This document shows positions 1 through 5,191 of a stretch of DNA of 6,455 bases, piece by piece. Below the pieces are notes generated by a model. The model saw only the letters and a program-made list of their open reading frames with translations, ran no database searches and was not told the origin of the DNA. Source of the DNA: Dehalococcoidia bacterium (GTDB taxonomy: Bacteria > Chloroflexota > Dehalococcoidia > Dehalococcoidales > UBA3254); NCBI GenBank assembly GCA_030691835.1, contig JAUYDO010000154.1:1-6455 (forward strand). The letters run 5' to 3'. Within the stretch, counting starts at the first letter, position 1. Each line of letters opens with the position of its first letter. The translations under genes were made by a program, and so were the position numbers.

Positions 1-419
1 TGGTAGCTGCTCTTGAGCGCCTCGTCAATGCTGACTATTATCAGGTTCGGCGCATCAAAGGCGCACACCACCTCCAAGTGCCACTGTCGTCTTTTTTCTT
101 TATCTTCCCTGGCAATGCCGAGTAGTCTGTACAGTGCCACGCCGACCTCTACCTGCCGTTCACGGTAAACGCCTGTGAAATTGGTGCGCGGGAAATCCGG
201 ATTTATAGGTACGCCGGCATTTACCTGAGCTCGCAAAGCCTGTCTCAAATCATCAAGTACCTTACCGCCGAGGACAGTGAATTCCCACGGCTGGGTGTTC
301 ATTCCGGAGGGGGAACGGGTCGCCACCTCCAGGATTTTGGTTATTGTGTCTCTGGGCACCGGAGCAGGCTTATATGCCCGTATGCTCTTTCTCAACTTTA
401 TAGCTTCCATGAGTTCCAT
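1..419 (-). CDS. Nitroreductase-family flavoprotein, N-terminal part (runs off the left edge)
   Basis: Reading the minus strand from ATG at 419-417 gives 139 complete codons with no stop, leaving the window in frame, so the C-terminus is missing. The N-terminus matches the FMN-binding start of the nitroreductase family: R10-K-S-I-R14 followed by YKPAPVP, then SPSGMNTQPWEF at residues 36-47, where Arg10, Ser12, Arg14 and Asn41 are the usual flavin-phosphate and ring contacts. A later stretch with GVYRERQ (83-89) and LLGIARED (99-106) resembles the central helices of the family, and FDAPNLIIV (121-129) starts the strand before the dimer interface. Family members are homodimeric cytosolic FMN enzymes that use NAD(P)H to reduce nitro groups, quinones or enoates, or that remove halogens. 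The physiological substrate is unknown. It is last in view in the operon, 59 bases after the preceding stop, with only a weak AAGG-like ribosome site; Met4 (408-410) is an alternative start. Confidence 0.88.
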   Translation of the reverse strand, partial: MELMEAIKLRKSIRAYKPAPVPRDTITKILEVATRSPSGMNTQPWEFTVLGGKVLDDLRQALRAQVNAGVPINPDFPRTNFTGVYRERQVEVGVALYRLLGIAREDKEKRRQWHLEVVCAFDAPNLIIVSIDEALKSSY

Positions 420-453
420 GTTAAGCCTTCGAAATCTTTCGCACCTGGGGGTT

Positions 454-479
454 GGCTACCGGGTGATAATGGGGTAGCC
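454..479 (-). other. Small intergenic hairpin between the last two operon genes
   Basis: A perfect 7-base-pair inverted repeat (GGCTACC at 454-460, GGTAGCC at 473-479) encloses a 12-base loop and overlaps the stop codon (481-479) of the upstream hexapeptide-repeat gene. On the minus strand it is followed by CCAACCCCC rather than a T-run, so it does not look like an intrinsic terminator. It could be a weak mRNA-processing or stability element before the nitroreductase, or chance. Confidence 0.3.
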
Positions 480-1003
480 TAAAGTCCCTGCTCCTTGTAC
501 TGCCGGGCTAAGTTGCCATAGGTCACCGGTCCGTGCTGTGTCCACTCAAGCTGTTTAGCAGTTGCCTGACCGATAATCCGTCCCGGAACGCCGGCGACGA
601 ACGACCTGTCCGGGATTTTCGTGGCGCGCATAATCACGCAACCGCCGGCGATGATACAGAAGTCGCCGATTTCGGCGTCGTGGAGCAGGGTGGCGTTCAT
701 GCCAATGAGTACGTTGCTGCCTATCTTGCGGCTATTGATGACCGCGCCGTGACCAATGTGCACGTTATCTCCGATTACAGAGTCCCCGGGAGGATTGTAG
801 GGCGAACCCGAATGTACCACGCAGTTGTCCTGTATGGTCGTGTGATTGCCTATTTTTATGCTGGCGAGGTCGCCCCGGATTACCGTTCCGGGCCAGACGC
901 TTGAGTTTTCTCCGATTTCTATGTCACCCACGACATAAGCCGCCTCGCTGACCCACGCCGATTCAGCTATTTTAGGCGTCTTTCCGTTAAAGCTTCTAAT
1001 CAT
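479..1003 (-). CDS. Gamma-carbonic-anhydrase-like (YrdA/CaiE/PaaY family) left-handed beta-helix protein
   Basis: This 174-residue protein is built of hexapeptide repeats ([I/V]G-x-x-x-x), for example VVGDIEIGENSSVWPG at 24-39, KIGNHTTIQDN at 50-60 and KIGSNVLIGMN at 93-103, followed by the typical IPDRSFVAGVPGRIIG tail at 130-145. The length and layout match trimeric gamma-class carbonic anhydrase homologues. Landmarks of the Cam active site are present: Arg43 and Asp45 (VIRGD), Gln58, His64 (VVH) and His85 (GHG). The third zinc ligand, normally His in an HxxxxH motif, is Asn90 (HGAVIN), so metal binding and carbonic anhydrase activity are in doubt. Relatives in acyl-CoA operons include CaiE (carnitine) and PaaY (phenylacetate, a thioesterase), which fits the CoA-transferase neighbours. 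The gene starts 3 bases after the previous stop, and its only Shine-Dalgarno-like sequence (AGGA) sits one base before ATG, suggesting translational coupling. Confidence 0.9.
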   Translation of the reverse strand: MIRSFNGKTPKIAESAWVSEAAYVVGDIEIGENSSVWPGTVIRGDLASIKIGNHTTIQDNCVVHSGSPYNPPGDSVIGDNVHIGHGAVINSRKIGSNVLIGMNATLLHDAEIGDFCIIAGGCVIMRATKIPDRSFVAGVPGRIIGQATAKQLEWTQHGPVTYGNLARQYKEQGL

Positions 1004-1006
1004 GTC

Positions 1007-2221
1007 CTAATCAAAGACCCCGTCTGCCATCAACTGTACGAACTCCTCGTCCGGTATGCCGAGGATTTGCGTACATATATAGTCCGTATGCTCTCCGAGC
1101 ATGGGGCTGGGGCGGCGGGCTTTGACCGGTGTCTTGGTCAGGCGTCCGAATGGCAACTGCGTGGGGTATTCCTTGTGCATGCCGGGATAGAACATCATCT
1201 GTTGAAACCCGTAATGCGCCAGTTGGGGGTCTTTGAAGACTTCTTCCCCGTTCTGCACCACTCCGGCGGATATTCCAGCCGCTACCATCAGTTTCATTAC
1301 TTCATGGGCAGTACGGCTCATTGTCCACTCCTCTACATGGCGGTCAAGCTCGTACTCATTTCTCTTTCTGTTAAGCAGTGTGGAAAACTTCGGGTCTTCA
1401 GTCCACTCCGGGTTGCCTATAACTTTGCAGAAGCTCGCCCACTCCTCATCGGTAGATACAGCGATAGCGCACCACCTGTCCTCACCCTTGCACTGGTAGG
1501 CTCCGTGCGGCGCCGCGGAAGGAGAGCGGTTGCCCTGCCTGCGGAATTCCCTGCCATTTACTGCGTAGTCCATAATTGCCGGCGCTAAGCAGTAGATGCT
1601 GGTCTCGATGTGAGAGAGGTCAAGGTGCTGTCCCTTGCCGGTGCGCCGCCTGTAGTCCAGGGCGGCAAGGACTGAGGCGAAGTTGAAATGGGGCACGCAG
1701 AAGTCGGTGTAATAGCCTATCGCCGAGGGACCCCTGTCGGGCCAGCCGGTAATCTGTGACAGTCCGGTAAGACCCGTTATCTGTATCCCGGTGCTCGGGA
1801 ATGAGGACAGTGGACTTGTCCTGCCGAAGGTATTACAGCTAAACATGATGAGGTCAGGGTTATCCTTCTTCAGGTCGTCATAGCCCAGCCCCATTTTTTC
1901 CAGCGTGCCGGTGGTAAAGCCGTTAGCCACGACGTCAGCCCAGGCGGCAAGCTTCTTTGCGATTTCGATGCCTTTGGGGTGCTTGAGGTTGAGTGTTATA
2001 CCGTATTTATTAGAGTGCAGGGACGGAGTGGTAGGACTGTGTTCTATTGATACGATTCCATCCACGTAGGGACCCGAAGTGCGCAAATAGTCCAGCCTGG
2101 TCTTGCTCTCGATACGCACCACCTCAGCGCCCTGGTCAGCCAGCAACTTGCAGGTCATAGGCGTGACGCCGATGAACGCAATCTCCAGAACTTTCACGCC
2201 CTCCAATGCTTGTCTTGACAT
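1007..2221 (-). CDS. CaiB/BaiF (class III) CoA-transferase with catalytic Asp, BbsF-like
   Basis: The 404-residue length is normal for class III CoA-transferases, which move CoA between carboxylic acids through Asp-bound anhydride and thioester intermediates. Family signatures run in order: LEGVKVLEIA (6-15), LLADQGAEVVRIE (26-38), SNKYGITLNLKHPKG (70-84), GTLEKMGLGYDDL (105-117), FGRTSP (132-137), the core YYTDFCVPHF (170-179) followed by ALDYRRRTGKGQHLDLS (187-203), and the late MLGEHTDYI (374-382). Counting back from TGKGQ puts Asp173 exactly where the nucleophilic Asp169 of formyl-CoA transferase lies. The YTD...P.F and DYRRRTGKGQ wording resembles BbsF-type subunits acting on aromatic or alkyl-succinates in anaerobic hydrocarbon degradation, but the substrate is unproven. 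ATG at 2221-2219 is preceded by a modest GAGGCAAGAGAA site, and the upstream homologue stops 10 bases before it, so the two are probably co-translated. Confidence 0.92.
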   Translation of the reverse strand: MSRQALEGVKVLEIAFIGVTPMTCKLLADQGAEVVRIESKTRLDYLRTSGPYVDGIVSIEHSPTTPSLHSNKYGITLNLKHPKGIEIAKKLAAWADVVANGFTTGTLEKMGLGYDDLKKDNPDLIMFSCNTFGRTSPLSSFPSTGIQITGLTGLSQITGWPDRGPSAIGYYTDFCVPHFNFASVLAALDYRRRTGKGQHLDLSHIETSIYCLAPAIMDYAVNGREFRRQGNRSPSAAPHGAYQCKGEDRWCAIAVSTDEEWASFCKVIGNPEWTEDPKFSTLLNRKRNEYELDRHVEEWTMSRTAHEVMKLMVAAGISAGVVQNGEEVFKDPQLAHYGFQQMMFYPGMHKEYPTQLPFGRLTKTPVKARRPSPMLGEHTDYICTQILGIPDEEFVQLMADGVFD

Positions 2222-2231
2222 TTCTCTTGCC

Positions 2232-3473
2232 TCAAATAATATTGCCCTGTTTCAACATGGCGAGTTCCTGTTTGGATAAGCCCAGTTCACCTGTATATAT
2301 TTCTTCGTTATGTTCACCGATGAAGGGAGCGCGGCGTCTCATGCTCCAGGCGGTCTCGCTGGACTTGAAGAAAGCCCCGGGGTAAGTTATGGCGGTACCC
2401 AGCTCCGGGTGCTCCACCGGAATCCAGTAGCCCCTGGCGTTAAGCTCCGGGCTCTCCAGCATATCCTTCGGGGAGTAGATGGGTAGCAGGACGATGCGCC
2501 TTTTGACCGCTTCGTGGAATATTTCTGCCCTGGTATGCAGTTTGAAGAACTTCACGATGGGTTCTTCAAAGCGGTCACGGAACTCCTGGGTTACCTTATC
2601 GAAGTCCAGTTCGGTCCACTTTATCTCCTTCATGAAGTCTGGAGCCATGCCTTCGGTGTCCATCCAGTCCACCAGCGCCTTCTGGCTGAGGCCAAAATTG
2701 CCTCCCAGCACCGCGAAAGCGATATAGCCGTCTTTACACTCCCAGACATAGCGGGATATCGGTCTTCCCGTCCACTCCCAGCGGGGCCCGTGCCGTGTCG
2801 AGTATTTCTTGGAGGCATACCACCAGACGTGGTTCTGGTGTATGTAAGCGAGCCACGGGAAAGCTGCGGCGTCATAGTGCTGTCCTTCGCCTGTAGTCTC
2901 ACGGTAGTAATGAGCGGCTAGCGTGCCCCCGACTGCCTGCGCCGCCCCCTGCACATACGCCTGCGGCAACCCTATCCTGACCGGCGGGCGGTCCTCATCG
3001 CCGCACTGGTACATCCAGCCGCAGAGCGCCATCGCTGCGATATCTGACGGCTTGATGGTACTGTATGGTCCCGTCTGTCCGAAAGGTGTTATGGATGTAA
3101 GGATGATTCTGGGGTTTATTTCGCTGAGCGCAGAATAGCCGAGACCCAGCTTGTCCATGTATCCCGGTTCAAAAGACTCCAGCACGAAATCTACGGTCTT
3201 GATCAGCTTCTTGAAGATTTCCTTGCCGTCAGCGGTCTCGATATCCAGCGTTATGCCCCTTTTGTTGGCGTTGTAGAAGAACCAGTAGAGGCTTTTCTGG
3301 GAATCCGGGTTGTCACGGAAGAAGGGACCTATATTACGCGACGGGTCACCGCACGGCTTCTCGATCTTTATGACGTCCGCCCCGAAGTCGCCAAGAAGTC
3401 TGCCGCACAGAAAGCCCCACTCGTTGGTCAAGTCCAGCACCCGGTAGGGGGCTAACATCGGTTCGCCGGTCAT
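2232..3473 (-). CDS. CaiB/BaiF (class III) CoA-transferase homologue lacking the catalytic Asp, BbsE-like
   Basis: The protein has 413 residues with the full class III fold: APYRVLDLTNEWG (8-20), LLGDFGADVIKIEKP (26-40), NANKRGITLDIET (68-80), FEPGYMDKLGLGYSAL (101-116), FGQTGPY (131-137), ETTGEGQHYDAAA (192-204) and FIGEHNEEIY (384-393). In the active-site segment, IGLPQAYVQGAAQAV (167-181), no Asp is present: spacing back from TGEGQ places Tyr173 (codon at 2957-2955) where the nucleophile should be. The rest of the sequence is intact, so this is not a decayed gene. The likely reading is a non-catalytic or differently catalytic subunit paired with the next gene's Asp173 protein, as proposed for two-subunit transferases such as BbsE/BbsF. 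An alternative is a separate enzyme of the PQAY-type subfamily with unknown chemistry. It has a strong AGGAGGAG ribosome site (3485-3478) four bases before ATG and lies 32 bases after the synthetase gene. Confidence 0.9.
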   Translation of the reverse strand: MTGEPMLAPYRVLDLTNEWGFLCGRLLGDFGADVIKIEKPCGDPSRNIGPFFRDNPDSQKSLYWFFYNANKRGITLDIETADGKEIFKKLIKTVDFVLESFEPGYMDKLGLGYSALSEINPRIILTSITPFGQTGPYSTIKPSDIAAMALCGWMYQCGDEDRPPVRIGLPQAYVQGAAQAVGGTLAAHYYRETTGEGQHYDAAAFPWLAYIHQNHVWWYASKKYSTRHGPRWEWTGRPISRYVWECKDGYIAFAVLGGNFGLSQKALVDWMDTEGMAPDFMKEIKWTELDFDKVTQEFRDRFEEPIVKFFKLHTRAEIFHEAVKRRIVLLPIYSPKDMLESPELNARGYWIPVEHPELGTAITYPGAFFKSSETAWSMRRRAPFIGEHNEEIYTGELGLSKQELAMLKQGNII

Positions 3474-3477
3474 AATT

Positions 3478-3485
3478 CTCCTCCT
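3478..3485 (-). promoter_or_regulatory. Strong ribosome binding site for the second operon gene
   Basis: AGGAGGAG on the minus strand ends four bases before ATG at 3473-3471. This supports that start over the in-frame Met6 (3458-3456) and indicates independent, efficient initiation of the Asp-less CoA-transferase homologue. Confidence 0.75.
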
Positions 3486-3505
3486 ATAGCTAACGGAAGT
3501 GGCGT

Positions 3506-4945
3506 TTAGCTTTTCCTCTGGTGGTAAGCGATGAAGTGCTTCATGGCAGTGGCGGCTTCACCAACAGACGAGAAGAAAGGCACGCCTTCCTCGAGAAAGC
3601 GGGCCTTTATCCTGGCATAAACCTTGTGGCGGTCGCCTTCCATTTCCCTGATGCCCAGGGGTCTATCACGGACGATGGCAAAAAATGGCTTCTTACTCTC
3701 TTTGAATACCTTGATATACCCCTCTGCGTTATAAAGCATTACATTGTTGAGCGACTCTATCTTGAACGGGAAGTCCTCGCCGACATAGCCGACTATAAAG
3801 TCATAAACCGGGTGTTTAGCCATTTCTGCCAGTAGCGCTGGCACATCAAACGGGTCGCCTGGGGCTACAACAGAGAAATCTCCCGGGTTCTTAATCCAGT
3901 CCCACATCTGGGAACCGCGCCTTTTGAACTCCTCGTGGATTTCTGCGGGCAGTGGCGTAAGCTCGAAGCCAGCCTCTTCCCATTCATCGGTGTAGAGCAC
4001 CGCGTTACCGCCTCCACCCCCACCGGTCCCAATCTTTCTACCCTTGATAGGGGACAGGAACGAGAAGGCGACAGCCATGTCCAGCAGTTCGTCGATGTTG
4101 CGCACCAGTATGGCACCCGCCTGTTTAAGAGGTTCGCCGAATATTTCCCTCGCCACCTCGGCGTTTGAGGCGGTATGACCGAGGGTAAACCTGGCGCCGG
4201 CTTGGCTCCTGCCGCCCTTGCATATTATGACTGGTTTCTTGCTTGCCGCTTTACGCACCAGCTCAATGTACTTCTGCGGGTCAATCCTGAGACCCTCAAT
4301 GTAGCTCACAATTATTCTGGTGTCCTCGTCTTCTATAAAGTGCTGCCACAAATCACCTTCATTTATATCGAGGGCATTGCCGTAGCTGGCGAGCGCGCTG
4401 AACTTGACTCCTCTAAGAAGCGCAAAGTGGCAGAGGTCGGTGGAGTTAGCGCCGCTCTGCATGATTGCCCCGACGTGCCCCGGTTGCGTGGGTATATCAT
4501 AGCCCATGGCAAGCCCGGAAGAGGGGCAAAAGAGACCGAGAGCGTTGGGTCCGACGAGCCTGATGCCGTACTCTTTGACGCGTCTCAGGATTTCTTTGTC
4601 CAGCTCCTTCGCCTCGGGGCGCCCGGTCTCGCTGGCTCTTCCTGAGTACACGTGCATGGACTTGACGCCCTTTTTGGAAGCCTGAGTCAGCAGGTCCGGG
4701 ACATTATTTATGCCGACGGCAACTAATACATGGTCAATTGTTCCCGGCACCGCTTCCAGGCTGGGGTAAGCCTTAAGCCCCAGGACCTCCGTCTGTTTGG
4801 GATGAATGGGGTAGAGCGGTCCCTTGAATCCTCCGAGAATCTGGAAATTCAAATGGTTGTGACCGTGAGTCTCGATGTTATTAGAAGCACCAACCACAGC
4901 TATGGATTTCGGGTGAAAAAGAAAGTCCAGAGAACCTGGTGACAT
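3506..4945 (-). CDS. Acyl-CoA synthetase (NDP-forming), alpha-subunit type without ATP-grasp domain
   Basis: The 479-residue protein is homologous to the alpha part of ADP-forming acetyl/acyl-CoA synthetases. The CoA-binding Rossmann domain is at about 5-130: FLFHPKSIAVVGASNN (8-23), PIHPKQTEVLGLKAYPSLEAV (46-66) and RLVGPNALG (129-137). The first succinyl-CoA-ligase-like domain carries GHVGAIMQSGANS (156-168), SYGNALDINEGDLW (187-200) and CKGGRSQAGARFTLGHTAS (242-260). His257 in GHTAS is the expected phosphohistidine that carries phosphate between the acyl site and the nucleotide site. A second such domain begins near 302 with a Gly-rich loop (308-313) and ends at about 470. Fused family members are about 700 residues with a C-terminal ATP-grasp beta part; here that part is absent, and no separate beta gene lies in the window. 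The reaction would be acid + CoA + NTP <=> acyl-CoA + NDP + Pi, usable in either direction. It is the first gene of the operon. Confidence 0.92.
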   Translation of the reverse strand: MSPGSLDFLFHPKSIAVVGASNNIETHGHNHLNFQILGGFKGPLYPIHPKQTEVLGLKAYPSLEAVPGTIDHVLVAVGINNVPDLLTQASKKGVKSMHVYSGRASETGRPEAKELDKEILRRVKEYGIRLVGPNALGLFCPSSGLAMGYDIPTQPGHVGAIMQSGANSTDLCHFALLRGVKFSALASYGNALDINEGDLWQHFIEDEDTRIIVSYIEGLRIDPQKYIELVRKAASKKPVIICKGGRSQAGARFTLGHTASNAEVAREIFGEPLKQAGAILVRNIDELLDMAVAFSFLSPIKGRKIGTGGGGGGNAVLYTDEWEEAGFELTPLPAEIHEEFKRRGSQMWDWIKNPGDFSVVAPGDPFDVPALLAEMAKHPVYDFIVGYVGEDFPFKIESLNNVMLYNAEGYIKVFKESKKPFFAIVRDRPLGIREMEGDRHKVYARIKARFLEEGVPFFSSVGEAATAMKHFIAYHQRKS

Positions 4946-4954
4946 TTAAGTATT

Positions 4955-4962
4955 TCCTCCTT
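4955..4962 (-). promoter_or_regulatory. Ribosome binding site of the operon's first gene
   Basis: AAGGAGGA on the minus strand lies nine bases before ATG at 4945-4943, a near-consensus Shine-Dalgarno site with ideal spacing. It fixes the start of the acyl-CoA synthetase. The repeat array begins only eight bases further upstream, so any leader of this operon is largely made of repeats. I found no convincing -35/-10 pair. Confidence 0.8.
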
Positions 4963-4969
4963 CTAAATT

Positions 4970-5032
4970 AGCTGTCAGCGTTCAGCTTTCAGCTTTCAGA
5001 TTGGAGCTGATAGCTTACAGCTAATAGCTGAT
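4970..5032. repeat. Heptad-phased AGCTNNN tandem array, left block (nine units)
   Basis: Nine consecutive 7-base units begin at 4970, 4977, 4984, 4991, 4998, 5005, 5012, 5019 and 5026. Seven start with exact AGCT; the other two have AGCG (4977) and AGAT (4998). A tenth degenerate unit, TGCT at 5033, runs into the neighbouring palindrome. The last three bases vary (TTC, GAT, TAC, AAT), so the palindromic tetramer, not the whole heptamer, is what is kept. There is no coding sense in it. It may be a replication-slippage tract, a multi-site protein target, or part of a genome-wide repeat family. Confidence 0.8.
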
Positions 5033-5036
5033 TGCT

Positions 5037-5117
5037 TGTAGGGTGGGTGAAACCCACCTTTTCCTGTTCATTTGGTGGGTGAAGTCTCGATTTCATCGAG
5101 ACTTCACCCACCCTACA
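5037..5117. mobile_element. 81-base palindromic MITE-like / REP-like element with 15-base terminal inverted repeats
   Basis: TGTAGGGTGGGTGAA (5037-5051) is perfectly inverted at 5103-5117. Inside are two nested hairpins: GGTGGGT/ACCCACC (5042-5048 with 5052-5058, loop GAA) and a longer one at 5074-5112. The 10-base core GGTGGGTGAA occurs directly at 5042 and 5074 and inverted at 5103-5112. It contains no ORF. The GTAGGGTGGG...CCCACC style resembles short palindromic intergenic repeats common in environmental bacterial genomes. No clean target-site duplication was found. It interrupts the heptad array, which resumes on the far side, so it probably inserted there. Confidence 0.65.
5074..5112. 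repeat. Perfect 18-base-pair hairpin inside the palindromic element
   Basis: Arms 5074-5091 and 5095-5112 are perfectly complementary (GGTGGGTGAAGTCTCGAT and its reverse complement) with a three-base TTC loop. There is no T-run after it on either strand, so it is not a classical intrinsic terminator, although so stable a stem could pause polymerase or protect RNA ends. Its outer arm shares 5103-5112 with the terminal repeat of the element, so the two pairings are mutually exclusive. Confidence 0.8.
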
Positions 5118-5118
5118 T

Positions 5119-5146
5119 TACTGATAGCCGAAAGCTGGTAGCTAAA
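5119..5146. repeat. Heptad-phased AGCTNNN array, right block (four units)
   Basis: Units start at 5119 (TACT), 5126 (AGCC), 5133 (AGCT) and 5140 (AGCT), again exactly seven bases apart, just beyond the palindromic element. The distance from the last left unit (5033) to the first right unit is 86 bases, two more than a multiple of seven, so the phase is not kept across the element. This block ends 25 bases before the ribosome site of the plus-strand gene. Confidence 0.6.
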
Positions 5147-5171
5147 AATGTTTCCGGCTCTTGTCCGGGTT

Positions 5172-5178
5172 AGGAGGT
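5172..5178 (+). promoter_or_regulatory. Ribosome binding site of the aminotransferase gene
   Basis: AGGAGGT lies 13 bases before ATG at 5192. This is longer than the usual spacing, but an in-frame TAA at 5183-5185 rules out an upstream start, and the next bases are A/T-rich, so this start is the best choice. Confidence 0.7.
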
Positions 5179-5191
5179 TAAATAATTTTAT

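Noticed and set aside
277..477. 66-codon open frame on the plus strand
   Set aside because: It overlaps the nitroreductase reading frame on the other strand, which has clear FMN-binding motifs; the plus-strand peptide has none.
533..904. 123-codon open frame on the plus strand
   Set aside because: It is a shadow of the hexapeptide-repeat protein, whose periodic codons keep the opposite strand open.
1067..1588. 173-codon open frame on the plus strand
   Set aside because: It lies wholly antisense to the well-supported CoA-transferase gene, has no family motif and no ribosome site, and is explained by codon bias of the real gene.
2955..2957. Tyr173 of the second CoA-transferase as a sequencing error for Asp
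   Set aside because: The codon is TAT in an intact frame and the surrounding residues (PQAYVQGAAQ) also differ from the Asp-type motif, so the difference is not a single-base slip; it looks like a real subfamily.
4175..4645. 156-codon open frame on the plus strand
   Set aside because: It is antisense to the acyl-CoA synthetase gene whose motifs are continuous across it; the translation shows no recognisable domain.
5074..5112. Intrinsic terminator
   Set aside because: The stem is strong but is followed by CTACATTA on the plus strand and AAATGAAC on the minus strand, with no T-run, and it lies upstream of both genes.
4970..5117. Possible CRISPR array
   Set aside because: The repeat unit is 7 bases, there are no spacers of constant length, and no cas genes are present; it is a tandem array plus a palindrome.
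5161..5188. TTGTCC ... TAATTT as a sigma-70 promoter for the aminotransferase
   Set aside because: The -10 would overlap the ribosome-site spacer and leave no room for the clear Shine-Dalgarno site in the transcript.
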